64,000 nt of DNA from Dastarcus helophoroides (GCA_028583605.1 CM053329.1:10836501-10900500), one strand, 5' to 3'; shown: positions 23,391-34,208, numbered from the stretch's first letter. A program made the numbers and translations. The notes: a model not told the origin generated them from the sequence alone.

Positions 23391-24214
23391 TCTTTTGCAC
23401 TTTCTGCACGTTTTAACAATTTTGTGTCTACAATGAAAATGTAATGTGCATTAAGATTTTATAAACCATTATTTCATTAGAATTGTCGAGGCTACATTGT
23501 AATTAAAAATTGAAATTTTAGGAAGAAAATTAAAAGTTAACAATTTCAAAATTTTAATTTAAAATTGCTCAAATTTCAAGTAAAAATTGAAATTCCAAAA
23601 CTCAATTTTAAAAGAAAATTTCTTCACTTTAAAATTGTTCTCCAATGTGACTCCAATTCTAATGACGACAATTTGAAATTTGGAATTTAACCACAAAAAA
23701 TTGAATGCAACTTTGAAATCTGGAATTTCTATTAGAAATCTCTATTTTTTGAAAACATCACTCGAAATGTAATTGAGAATTTTTTTTTAATTTCAACTTT
23801 AGTTTCAAAATTTCCTCCTAAAGTCAAAAGTTCAATTCATGTTTTGAAATTTGGATTTTATTCAATATCTCAATTTCTGTCTCAAATTTTGACTGTTTTA
23901 ATTTTGCTATCAAAAGTTGGAGTTTATATTAAGAATTTTGGAAAATCTTTTTTTTTATTTCAGCAACAGAATTGATAGTTTGAATGCAAAGTCGAATTCA
24001 ACTTTAAGATCAAATGTTTAGGTAAAAAAATTAATATTTAAAATCGTAAATTCAGAATTTCAAAACAAAGTAAAACATGCCTGAAAAAACTTAAAATATT
24101 TTCTCGAAATATCAAAGTTTTCAGTTTTGAGTCAACAATTGTAGTCTTTTATTCACTTTTAAAGATTTCAATTTTTCTTAAAATTTTGAATTTTTTAGCA
24201 ACTTTGTGTTTTTA
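23391..24214. repeat. AT-rich degenerate array
   Basis: AAAATTGAAATTTT, TCAAAATTTTAATT and similar variants on both strands from about 23500. No coding content. Confidence 0.6.
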
Positions 24215-24394
24215 TCCAAAGTTACCAAAAGTTCGCGCAAAATCGTAATTTTCTAAATTGACAGAGATCAATTTGTCTTGTTTTCGTTATAAACCAGTAA
24301 CAAGTCCTGTTTATTTGGAACTCAAAATTTCTAGAAAATTTCAAACTTATAGTGAAGCTTTAGACTTTTTCCTGAAATGATAAGTTTAAAGTGT

Positions 24395-24515
24395 TCTCGT
24401 TTAAAACGGAGAGTCATCGCCATTTATCTGCATTTCCTCCTTATACTCCCAATGCTCTAAGGGCATAATGGGGTTACCCCTTGTAAGCACATTGTCCTTA
24501 AAAAAAATCGAGATC
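24395..24515 (+). mobile_element. CR1-like LINE 3' tail fragment
   Basis: Plus-strand counterpart of the 19655-19795 fragment: CATCGCCATTTATCTGCATT, then CCAATGCTCTAAGGGCATAA and TGGGGTTACCCCTTG. It matches the 3' end of the LINE copy at about 59490-59600 read on the minus strand. Confidence 0.6.
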
Positions 24516-24536
24516 ACAGTTGAAATTTGGAGATTA

Positions 24537-25410
24537 CGAGGGAAACTCAAATGTGAACCGGGCTTTATATTTAAAAATTTATTGGCACAAGATACATATA
24601 TCAAAAAATCTCCTGATTTTGTTATGCATTTTTTCAACAGATTAGTTTTTTAATGCCATCATCATAAAAAGATGGGAGGCGTGTTTGTATCCAATTGCGT
24701 ACAAATGTATCTCTCAACATTAGCATCATCATGTAATCGCTCACATCCTAGAGCTTCTTTCAGTGGCCCAAACATATGATAATCGCATGGTGATAAGTCG
24801 GGATTATAAGGAGGAAGTCCTAATGTTACCTAATGCATTTCCTCTAATTTTTGATGGATCAGATTGGCTGAGTGAGAGCGGGCATTGTCGTGAAAGCAAA
24901 ATCATATTTCTGATCAAAAATTCGCGCCTCTTCCGCCGATATGCACGTTTTGCTTCATCCAATAGCTGGTAGTAGTAGGCAGCATTAACCGTACGATGTT
25001 CATGAAGGCGATCATCTTCCAAAAGGCGTTGAACAGAGTTAATCTTGTCCGCAGTCACACTGGTCCGAGGATAACGAGCATGGGGTTCATTTTCAACTGA
25101 AGTTCGTCCTTCCAAAAATTTTTTGTGCCATTCATACACTTGAGTTTTCTTTAAACAAGTATCCCCAAACTGTGCTTCTAGTCTACGAAGAATTTCGGCG
25201 GACTTTACACCTTCAACGGCAAGAAGTTTAATAATAATGCGCTGCGAAACATGCGGATGAAGTTCTTGCTCACTCATTGTATTTATAATTGACAAACGGC
25301 GCGAACGGAGTTCGCTTGAGCGCAGGAAGTCACGTGATATCTCCACCTAATATGTCTAAGAGTATGAGCACACTCCCGACGCCCTCAGAGCGGCATTTGA
25401 TTTACCCTCG
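24537..25410 (-). mobile_element. Mariner (TACGAGGG-TIR family), internally deleted
   Basis: Ends read TACGAGGGAAACTCAAATGT on the left and, inverted, TACGAGGGTAAATCAAATGC on the right; the outer TA pairs (24535-24536, 25411-25412) are the target duplication. The element is 874 bp, so several hundred base pairs of the transposase are missing. A 5' fragment of the same family lies at 45905-46235. It sits in the right arm of the large inverted repeat. Confidence 0.9.
24655..25277 (-). pseudogene. Mariner transposase, internally deleted and frameshifted
   Basis: Translation starts at the ATG ending at 25277 (MSEQELHPHV). Residues from about 10 to 90 form the paired helix-turn-helix DNA-binding region (VSQRIIIKLLAVEGVKSAEI; QVYEWHKKFLEGRTSVENEP). 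Near 25010 an in-frame deletion joins EDDR directly to the HRTVNAAYYYQLLDEAKRAY segment, removing the first catalytic Asp. Near 24905 a frameshift occurs just before the HDNARSHS motif; beyond it the PYNPDLSPCDYHMFGP motif is still readable, so the second and third Asp survive in a different frame. The product cannot be active. Confidence 0.88.
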
Positions 25411-25429
25411 TAGAATGGTTTCGAAAAAT

Positions 25430-25697
25430 GAATCTCCAATCACCATGAAATTTCTTTCAATTCAAAATTTCTAGAAAAAAGTATCAGTCTCAAGCTTATC
25501 CAATTTACACTAAATTAGTGGTTTTAACAAAAAAGTAGACATTTCAAATTTTAAAAATAAATCTTCAATCAACATGAAATTTCTTTCAATCGGAAATTTC
25601 TAGAAAAAAGTATCAGTCTCAAGGTCATAAATGTAGAGTAAATTATCAGTAAATTAGTGGTTTTAACAAAAAAGTAGACATTTCAAATTTTAAGTCA
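25430..25697. repeat. Two-copy tandem repeat, about 130-140 bp
   Basis: CATGAAATTTCTTTCAAT followed by AAAAAAGTATCAGTCTCAAG and GTGGTTTTAACAAAAAAGTA appears twice (anchors at 25445 and 25574). The second unit carries a small insertion. The left inverted arm appears to have only one copy. Confidence 0.7.
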
Positions 25698-25950
25698 AAT
25701 TTTCCAGTAGAAACAAAAAATGATTGATAAAGTGTCGTGTTAATTAAATTCGAATTTCATTGTTTTCTAATATTCCAAATTTAAAATAAAAATTTCTAGA
25801 AGAGAAAATTCAATTCAAAATTCCAAGATTTCTAAAAGCAATGTTTTGAAGGCAGTATTTTTAATGTCAACTTTTTTGGGATTTCGGGTTATTTTTAAGC
25901 TTGTAGAGAATTTGGTAATTCCTACGAAGAGTTTTTTTTTTAATTTCGAA

Positions 25951-26904
25951 ATTTTCGTTCCCAGCAGAATTTTTTTTTGGCACAAATTTCAAGCTTGGGC
26001 TTGGAATTTGCAATTTTTGAAAAGCCAACTTTTAACTTTCTTCCCGAAATGTCAAGAAAAAAGTGAAACTTTGAAACTAAAGTCGGAGTTTTAAGAAAAA
26101 GATCTTTTGAGATTGGACCGAAATTTTGGGACTGGAGAAGATATTTTGAAAAAAAAAACCAAATGGAACAAGAATAAACTCGGGCTTTCGAGTTCGAGTG
26201 TACGCTTTTAAACACCTTTAATTTAAGTGGACATTTTCAAAAAATGGTTTAAATTTCGTAAGAAGTCGAAATTATTTGAAAAAAAAAAAGAAATTAAAAA
26301 AAAATTGCTTCGTCAAGACAGCCGAAATCTTGAAAAATATTTGGCTTTTTTTAAAAAGAAGTAGGAGTTAATTTAAAACTTTTAATTTAATCCTAAATTT
26401 TGAAAAAATAATGTAGTTTTTTTAAAGAATAAAATGTTAAGTATTTTCTCGAACTTTCCAAATTTTCAATTTTAACTTTTCGAGAAAAAGCTTAAAATCA
26501 AAAGAGCGCAAACTCAGAATCAAAGTTTTTTTTTAATTTTGAGTTTCAATTTGCAACATAAAATTTAAAAACATTTTGGATTTTTTATATTTTCGAAATT
26601 TTGATTTTTATCTTAAATTTTGATTTTTCTCCAGAAATTCAAATAAAAGTCAAAGTTTTAAAAAACAATTAAAAATCTGATTTGAAATTGAAATTTCAAA
26701 TTAAAATTAAGTGAGACTTTGGAAAAAAGTTGAGATTTCCAAAAACCTCAAAACGCTTTTTAAATTTTTACTTCTTTGCTCAACTTGTTGGTTCTAAATT
26801 GCTCAATTCTCGAAATTTGTTGGAAAATTTCTGAATTTTTAAGGAATTCGGTCTTTCTTCGAATTTTAATTAAAAAATTTTGGTTTCCTACTCGAAATTT
26901 TCAA
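25951..26904. repeat. AT-rich degenerate array
   Basis: GAAATTTTGA and TTTCGAAATTTT variants on both strands; short frames inside are low-complexity. Confidence 0.6.
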
Positions 26905-27338
26905 GCTTTTTCTGTTTTTTAATTTAAAAAATCGGAATTTTTAAATCTGACACTTTAACTTCAAATGTCGGAAAATACATCGAAAGTTTATCATTTTTTT
27001 AAATTTTCTCGACATATTTGAACAACCAATTACGTTCATCAAAATCAAATCAACAAATATTAGAACATACTTTTAAATTAAATTGTTTTTTGAGGGGGAT
27101 TTAGTTCCTAGGAATAAAAATGTAACATGTTTAGATTTCAAAAATCAAAATTTTTAAATCTGACTATTAAACTTCAAATTTTCGAAAAACACATTAAGCG
27201 TTTATTAATTTTTTTTTTAATTTTCTCATCATATTTGGACAACCAATTACCTTCATCAAAATCAAATCAACGAATATTGGAACAATATTTTAAATTAAAT
27301 TGTGTTCTGCGGAGGATTTAGTTTCTAAGAATAAAACT
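26905..27338. repeat. Two-copy tandem repeat, 217-bp period
   Basis: ACAACCAATTACGTTCATCA at 27022 recurs as ACAACCAATTACCTTCATCA at 27239, with flanking AAATCTGAC and GGATTTAGTT strings kept in both copies. Confidence 0.75.
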
Positions 27339-27390
27339 GCAAGAATGTTCCTTAAGCAGTTTTTATTAATTGCTCTAGAGCAAGTTTAGG

Positions 27391-28021
27391 ATTTTTTTAT
27401 TCAGTTTATTGGCTTTTTCTTCGCCGGTCACTCCTTTCACAATCCTAAATTTCAGTACCTTCTATTAAGGAATGGCAATCTGTTTTAGATTGCCGCAAAC
27501 TGCGATTGCGTTGGATCTTGGTTTGTCAATCGCTGTTTGGGACTCAACACTGAAAAACACTTAAAACTATATTAAAATTCAAACGACGTAAAAAATAAAT
27601 AACAACAAGATTATTCAAAATTTTAACGTTTCGGGCAGTGTTATTCTCTGCCCGTCGTCAGAAAACCAATTCAAATATATTCCTTTACAAATTTTTTTTT
27701 CTGACAGCTTACAAAAAAATTTTGTAAAGGAATATATTTGAATTGGTTTTCTGACGACGGGCAGAGAATAACACTGCCCGAAACGTTAAAATTTTGAATA
27801 ATCTTGTTGTTATTTATTTTTTACGTCGTTTGAATTTTAATATAGTTTTAAGTGTTTTTCAGTGTTGAGTCCCAAACAGCGATTGACAAACCAAGATCCA
27901 ACGCAATCGCTGTTTGCGGCAATCTAAAACAGATTGCCATTCCCTAATAGAAGGTACTGAAATTTAGGATTGTGAAAGGAGTGACCGGCGAAGAAAAAGC
28001 CAATAAACTGAATAAAAAAAT
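27391..28021. repeat. Near-perfect 309-bp inverted repeat with ribozyme-like motif (family P3)
   Basis: Arm 27391-27699 is mirrored by 27713-28021 around a loop of about 13 bp, with only a few mismatches seen by eye (for example AACTGCGATTG against AACAGCGATTG). Each arm carries, on opposite strands, TTCTGACGACGGGCAG, a short loop, then CTGCCCGAAACGTT. That is CTGACGA, one base, a 6-bp GC stem, then GAAACG, with ACGT about 40 nt further on that could form another helix. This resembles the hammerhead-ribozyme-like motif reported at the ends of Penelope-like elements. The DNA or its transcript would form a very stable hairpin. No coding frame is present. Confidence 0.8.
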
Positions 28022-28263
28022 ATGAATACTTCGCAAATAAATTACAGAGAATATCAAGTTTAGGATATTATACCACCAGAAAATGTTCTTAAAATCAGTA
28101 TTTTTTTATTCTGGTGGCAAAAAACAAATCTTTTTAGAAAAAAATAGTTTTTCTCTCATTAGTAATGTGAGAGATAAGAATCAAACATCTATAACGCGAA
28201 GACAAAATTTGTGTTGACCGAGTAATTTTTGTAAACTTCAAAAAGTGATCTGGTAATTATATG

Positions 28264-28577
28264 GGATGCCAGGATGCCAAGTAGCCGGGATTTTCCCGGA
28301 ATAAAAAAATTTTCCCGAATCTTGCAACGTCTAACTTTGGTCTTGAATTTAATTAGGGCGTTTTTTTAGTAATCAAATATTATCATACTTTTTTTTTGAT
28401 TGTCAAATTTTACGATTTGTTGTGACAAATTTTCGGTTGATCGACTTTTTTTTGGTCGTCAAATATTATTTTTGAAAAAATTTCGCGCCCGATGGAATTC
28501 CCCGAATTCTCTTCAAAATATCGGAGACAAAATACATATTATTCCCAGAAAAGTCTCTCCCATCTGGCAACCCTAGA
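28264..28577. mobile_element. Possible MITE with GGNTGCCA termini
   Basis: GGATGCCAAGTAGCCGGGAT on the left and, inverted, GGTTGCCAGATGGGAGAGAC on the right are loosely symmetric, followed on both sides by TTTTCCCGGAATA-like text. The right end resembles hAT-type CAGGGTTGCCA termini. No clear target duplication was found. Confidence 0.35.
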
Positions 28578-28671
28578 TCCAACTGTTTATTTGGTTCTTT
28601 TCATGACATAAACATCCCTTTCCGCTACCTCCCCCAAAAAAACAGAAAAGCTTTCGTACCAATATTAATAT

Positions 28672-29005
28672 TGTAAAGAAATGTAAATTATAGAATTTAG
28701 TACATAAGAAAATTTTTTAGAAAGATCTGATAAGGGAAAGCGGACGCAATAATGAAGCAAACGGCAGAAATTTCGGCAAACGATAAGCCTTATCTGCTGG
28801 ATTTTTCTAGAACCCGGAAGCGAAAACTACATAAGGCGGTCGCCTTTCCCTCGAGTCAGGTAGTCAGTCGGTGTAGTTAATAAGTGAGTGAGTAGTTAGA
28901 AGTCAATAAGTGAGTTAATTATTCAGTTGTAGTGTTCCGAGGTTAGTTTGGAAATAAAGTGGTAAAATTTACAAGTGTAATCATTCGAACTGATAACGCG
29001 CAATA
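28672..29005 (+). mobile_element. Solo LTR, gypsy-type, second copy
   Basis: Begins TGTAAAGAAATGTAAATTAT and ends near GATAACGCGCAATA, with a CTAGAACC, ACATAAGG, AATAAAGTGG order matching the minus-strand copy at 7455-7812. It is flanked by ATAT at 28668-28671 and 29006-29009. The final CA seems mutated to TA. No internal region is attached. Confidence 0.8.
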
Positions 29006-30455
29006 ATATTTTGTATTTTGCTCGTTCATTCAAAATTAATTTAAATAAAAATTGTTAATAAAATAAGAGGTCTTAGACTTCAAAATTATGTCTCTTAATA
29101 AACTGAGATATTGATGAGCAAACAATTGTTTTAATAAGTTTTATATTTTTCCAGAATTCTAGCTAAAACAACTGGCCAGTTTCATGAGACTGACTTCTAT
29201 CAATTAAAAAAGTTGATGCATAATTAAATAATCAATTAATAATAATTAAAATGAAATTTTCAGTTTTAAAAACTACAAAAACGTATCAGCGCCAGTGAGC
29301 CTCAAAGTTCATATACATTTCCCATTAAAACTTATTCTCTGTAGTTGGTGTTTGTAGCGTACACGACGTCTACTTTCGTAGAAGTTCACGTTTGTTGAGC
29401 AAACGAGAAAACTTTGATAGTTAAAAATAGTTTCCGAATATTAGAGGGACTTTATATCACAAGTTACTTTCGCCCCAACTTTTAAAACTTCATAATCTGA
29501 AATTATTTTTGCGAGAGGTCTCATTTTATTTATTGCCGCAAAATAAGTTGGGAAATGTAAATGTTCCACCGCCTTTTCGCAAAGTTATTCGAGGAACTTT
29601 TAAACTTTTGAGGCGAAAAAAGCGCAAACACGACTCGAAGCTGTTTACAAGTAACATAGAAGTTTTCTTAATTTATGTGTTTCGGTTTTGGGTCCCTCAT
29701 TAAACTTGAAGGTTGGTTGCAAGTTGCAAGTTGCAAGGGGACGAAATATCACTGCAGAAGTTTGTTCGCTAAATACCAAATTATTATTAACTGGCGACTT
29801 CATCCGAGAAATGACATATTTAATTAAATAAATTGAAATGAAATAATTAATTAATTTAATACATATAATAAATTGATAAGATCTTATATGTCCTAAGTAA
29901 AATATTTTGATGGACTGTGAAGTTAAAAATTGTTTATTAGAAGCTATTAGCCAGATGTGAAGTCGAAGAAATTACTCATAGGTTCGAGACGTCTGTCGAA
30001 TGTTTATAAGGGATTAGTTGTTATCAAGGAAATACCTAATTGTACGTTCGAGATATCGAACTTCTAAAAAATGAATATTTTAGTATGCGCCAGTTACGAA
30101 TATAAAGCTGGTAATTGCACCTCGAGTTAGCAAAGTTAATTACGTCATAACGTTATAATACCCTTGTTGATAGATGACAGTGTCAAACACACATAATTAT
30201 TGAATTGGCATTTTCAAAATTTAAAGATTTTTATATGAGGATGTGGGGAAGATGTGTCGATCTTCAATCAATTTTCTACTAGAACATTTATTTTTATCAA
30301 AAAATAATTAATAGGACTATAAAGAACCTTTACAGTTTGCAAAACTCAATTTGAATTTTTTGTACGCTCATTGTTTCCCGAGTTATTATTAATTGAAGTT
30401 AAAAATGACTTTTTATTTTAAACAAAGACGAAAAATCGAACAGGACTACAGGACT
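29006..30455. other. Unique sequence, possible conserved non-coding block at 29330-29740
   Basis: No transposon ends or domain-bearing frames. The part from about 29330 to 29740 is less AT-skewed than its surroundings and has factor-site-like strings (TTTATTTATTGC, GAGCAAACGAG). It ends in a short GCAAGTT tandem run near 29717-29737. A 64-codon frame at 29509-29703 has no recognised domain. Confidence 0.3.
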
Positions 30456-30515
30456 TCGAGAGCAGCAAGAGGATTCATTTCTCTAGAAGAGCTTTATGAT
30501 AAGATAACTGGACGA
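30456..30515 (+). repeat. Minisatellite unit left of the LINE
   Basis: Carries AGGATTCATTTCTCTAGAAG then AGCTTTATGATAAG and AACTGGACGA. The same units continue at 32585-32870, so the LINE landed inside this array. AACTGGACGA at 30506-30515 and 32585-32594 is the likely target-site duplication. Confidence 0.75.
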
Positions 30516-32532
30516 CGCCCGGCTGGAAAGAAAGAAGCAGATTAAAAAGAAGCTAAGACCGCAAAAGACTGAGAAAGGAAGCAGGAAGAATTTAATAAAC
30601 AGACTGAACAAAGGCTGGAATCAACCAATGCACCTAAACTTAAATGAGCTGACTGAAAAATTAGTCAAAAGTATCCAAGTGGCAACCAAGAAAGTCTGCA
30701 CATTTGGAGAACACAGAAACCCAAAGCTTATTCCTGACACGATAAGACTGTTGGAAGAGTGTAGAGTTATGGATCACGAGGCACCTCATTACCGCCAACT
30801 ACTGTAGATAAAATAGTAAAGAGAGCGATTTGACGAAACTTGAGGGCATACAACGCAAGGAAAATACAGAAAGCCATTGAAGATAACATGAACATCATGA
30901 GAGTCCTTCGATCCAATATGGCTAAAGGGAAACAAGATGAAAAATGAACAGGGTATATAGAGTATCAGAGAAAGGTAATATAATTGCTATTATCGAAAAT
31001 TTATATCTAAGATTGTACAACCAGTCAACACCAGAGCCATACTGTCTCCATGAGGATAAGGGCCGAGTGATCCAAAACGTCAGCTCCGAGGAGATCCTCG
31101 AAATTAACCAACAAATACTGAGGTTAGCACTGATAAAGATGAGAAACCGAAAAGCTCCGGGAGAAGACCAAATGACAAATGAGAAGCTCAAGCCTGAAGG
31201 AAAAGCTTTAGACAAAGCGCTTCTTATTTTCTTCAACACATGCCTGGAAAAAGGAAGAATTCCCGATGCACGGAGAAATTCCGAGGTCACCATCCTCTTC
31301 AAAAAAGGCGATCTAACGAACATCGAAAACTATCGGCCTATTAGCCTTTTCTCGGTATTATACAAGCTCTCAACCAGATAACCACCAACCGTCTCAACAA
31401 TAAGCTCGATTTTTACCAACCTGTGGATCAAGCTGGACTCGGAAAGGGTTACATCAGGATCGATCATATCCAAACAGTGCGCACACTGATCGAGAAATGC
31501 ACTGAATACAATCCATCTGGAATTCGTCGATTACCAAAAAACCTTCGATTCTATAGAAATCTGGGCAATCTTACATGCGGTGAACGTTGCAAGGATTGAC
31601 TCAAGATACTCAAACCTCATCAGAAACATCTATGAACACGCTACTTTCCACATTAAAGTTGAAGAAGAATTAGTCACCATCAAAAGAGGAGTCAGGCAAG
31701 GCGACACTATTTCGCCGAAGCTGTTTACGCTCGCACTACAAGATGTCATCAAAAATCTGACGTGGCAACAGAAATGAATCAATATCGACGGAAAATTTCT
31801 AAGTCACCTACGTTTTGCTGATGACATCATCCTAATGAGCACCGACGCGAATGAACTTAAAGATATGTTAAGAGAGCTGAAAGAAATTTCGGAGACCGTG
31901 GGACTGAGCATGAACCTTCAAAAAACCAAGGTCATGAGTCCAGACAACATTCAGGTTACGCCCGACAACCACACACTTGAAGTGGTTGAAGAATACGTCT
32001 ACCTTGGCCACAACATCAGGCGCGACAAAGAAAATCAGGCCGCAGAAATCACCAGGCGAGCTGGCTTGACGTGGGCTGCATTTGGAAAACTTGGCCACAT
32101 CCTCACGAAACCGGACATTCCCATCAACCTGAAATGGAAAGTCTTCGACCTTTGCAAATTGCCTGTCATGACATACAGCCTCAAGGCAATAACCCTAACA
32201 CAAAACAGGGCGCATCGTTTAGGGGTATGCCAACAAGAGATAGAGCGCGCAATATTGGGGATCAGATTAAAAGACCCAGTGAGAAGTGATGCAATCAGAG
32301 AGAAAACGTCATAGAACGTGCAACCATCAATAAATGGCGCACGTCGCCAGATATGATATTAGATGGACGAAGGCGATAATACAATGGAGATCCAGGGAAA
32401 CTAAACGAAGTGGCGTGCGACCCCAAACAAGATGGAGAGACGATATTCAGAGGCGAACTGGCAAAAACTGGAGCTTGAATGCCTAAGATAGGGAGCTCTG
32501 GAAAAACATGGAGGAGGTCTATGTCCAGGAGT
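30516..32532 (+). pseudogene. RTE-like reverse transcriptase, multiple frameshifts
   Basis: The polyprotein remnant starts with a linker region (SIQVATKKVCTFGEHR, KLIPDTIRLLEE) and enters the reverse transcriptase. The 30944-31381 frame has APGEDQMTNEKLKPEG and ILFKKGDLTNIENYRPISL, then a stop. GKGY..DHIQTVRTLIEKC and VDYQKTFDSIE follow in shifted frames. The 31580-31777 frame has VKRGVRQGDTISPKLF-type sequence (here TIKRGVRQGDTISPKLF). The 31835-32314 frame follows RFADDIILMS, which holds the catalytic FADD box near 31811-31826. A C-terminal tail with TRWRDDIQRRTGKNW, DRELWKNMEE and VQEWMRTD ends near 32530. Several stops and shifts make it non-functional. The endonuclease domain is absent. 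Confidence 0.88.
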
Positions 32533-32584
32533 GGATGAGAACGGACTAAAGAAGAAGAAAAAGAAGAAGAAGAAAAAGAAGAAA
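30516..32584 (+). mobile_element. 5'-truncated RTE-like non-LTR retrotransposon
   Basis: The copy begins between the endonuclease and reverse transcriptase regions of the usual single ORF and ends in an A/G-rich simple tail (AAGAAGAAAAAG repeats, 32548-32584). It is flanked by a 10-bp direct repeat, AACTGGACGA. Five-prime truncation, a simple 3' tail and variable-length duplication are normal for target-primed LINE insertion. The RTE-like assignment is from the reverse transcriptase and C-terminal motifs. Confidence 0.85.
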
Positions 32585-32870
32585 AACTGGACGATGTATG
32601 AGACACCAGGATAATAGGACTCACAGACCGGTCAAACTAAAGAGGATCACATTCTCTAGAAGAGCTTTATGATGAAAGAACTGGACGATGGATGAGATAA
32701 CAGGATTCATAAACCAGTCAAATTGAAGAGGATTACATTCTCTATCAGAACTTTATGATGAGATAACTGGATGGATGAGACTAGAGGACTGCATGACTTA
32801 GAGACCAGTCAAATTAAAGAGGATTAAATTCTCCAGAAGAGTTTCATGATGAAATAACTGGGAAAAAAAA
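32585..32870 (+). repeat. Minisatellite, about 86-94 bp unit, three copies
   Basis: AACTGG anchors lie at 32585, 32679, 32765 and about 32855. Each unit contains GAGACCAGTCAAATTAAAGA-like text followed by GGATTACATTCTCTAGAAGA-like text and CTTTATGATGAGAT. It is the continuation of the unit at 30456-30515. Confidence 0.75.
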
Positions 32871-34122
32871 TTAAAGTCCGTGGACCTTTTATCAGAAATA
32901 AGCAAAAATTTCGAAATTTTTTTGGCGATTTCCTTAAATCATCATCAATCAAAGCTCCCTTGTCCTATTATAGGCAGGTAGTCGTTCATACTAAGGAAAT
33001 GGGTCAGGAATTATTGAACTCATTAGAATTACCGATTAGTACCGATTAGTAGAAGGAAGGTCAGTGTGGTATTAAGCCATTGTTACTAGTGTCCTAATAA
33101 AAAAGATTAGAGAAACCCCTCAGCACAAGAAATTCCCTTATTTATCTTAAATTCAAACAATTTAAAGGAATTTAATGCTCCCCCTAGGGGGTTAATAGCC
33201 TGCACATTAGTACCAACCATCGATCATTTGTCTTCTAGGAGTCGTTAAAAAAAATACCAACAACACTAAAGCCATAAAAGTTATTCAAAGCCTGTTCTGT
33301 TTGTAAAGTGCCGGTTGTGGATGGATGGTTAACACATGGGTTTGTTAGCAAGGGTCTACATGCCTGCAGGCCTGGCAATCCGGTTTCAGCCATAAGGGCA
33401 ACATGTGGCTGAGGAATGCAGACTACCCGCGCCATGGGACAAACACACCGGGAACCGACAGGTGATTGTATTATTCAAAACGTATCGCTCTGTTAAATAT
33501 TCAACGAAGGATGCGGATCCTCCGTGATCTTATTGTGTCAACGAACTCTGCTTTGCCCACATTATACAATAAAAGAAAGAGAACAAAGACCGCGGATTTT
33601 GCAGTTGGACGACATGCGTTGTTAACCGTGCGGTAAATTGCACACAAATCACTTTTGCCCATCGGTAGATAAAAACTAGCAACAGAAGTGATGTGGTCTT
33701 TGATTAGCAAACAATACAAGCATTGATGACGATGTAAATTATCGACTCATATCGCACGTATTGGGTACTGCCAAGTCACCTGCTGATTAGATTGCACAAT
33801 TTCTAGTGGCCATTTTCTGTTTTTTTTTTATAAATTTGGAACCCGAGAAGTTTTGATTAGTCACTACATCAACAGTTCATTAGCAATGATTAGACGATAC
33901 GTATTTCGCCAGCAGAACTGGCATTTTTAAGCGTACTAATTTAAATCATTGGCTAAAGAAACATCGAGTAATTCTTGTTAAGGTTTGAGTCGAGGTCGAG
34001 AGAAACAACGAAATGCGCGACGAAAATATGAAATGGTGAAGAGTGCGGAATATTTTGAAACGAAATGTGTGCTAGTGTTATGAATAGTCTAATACTTGAG
34101 TAGAGTAGGCAGATATCGACTT
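32871..34122. other. Unique sequence, possible regulatory block at 33480-33800
   Basis: No recognised repeat or gene. A short duplication ACCGATTAGT occurs near 33035-33050. The 33230-33460 part is more GC-rich and has a 66-codon minus-strand frame without a known domain. The 33480-33800 part holds factor-site-like strings such as TCTTTGATTAG, GTGCGGT and GATGTGGTC, but no gene to which they could be tied. Confidence 0.3.
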
Positions 34123-34208
34123 GACGTCGCGATTTTCAAGACTCTGTGGAGACGTCTCGGTTTTCAAGGCTCTGTGGAGACGTCCCAATTTTCAAGGCTC
34201 TGTGGGCA
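34123..34208 (+). repeat. Three-copy minisatellite, 28-bp unit
   Basis: GACGTCGCGATTTTCAAGAC plus TCTGTGGA repeats three times with starts at 34123, 34151 and 34179. A fourth, diverged start follows. Confidence 0.8.

Larger units (their letters stand above)
24215..25950. repeat. Right arm of the large inverted repeat, split by a mariner
   Basis: Reverse complement of the 19200-19960 arm, interrupted by the mariner at 24537-25410. Strings on both sides of the insertion align with continuous sequence in the left arm, so the mariner entered after the duplication. The spacer between arms is about 4.2 kb and carries the X-box block and the Tigger relic. Confidence 0.65.

Noticed and set aside
27391..28021. 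Palindrome as a certain biological structure
   Set aside because: I did not accept it as proven: near-perfect palindromes can be assembly or library artefacts. It is reported as a finding that needs long-read confirmation.
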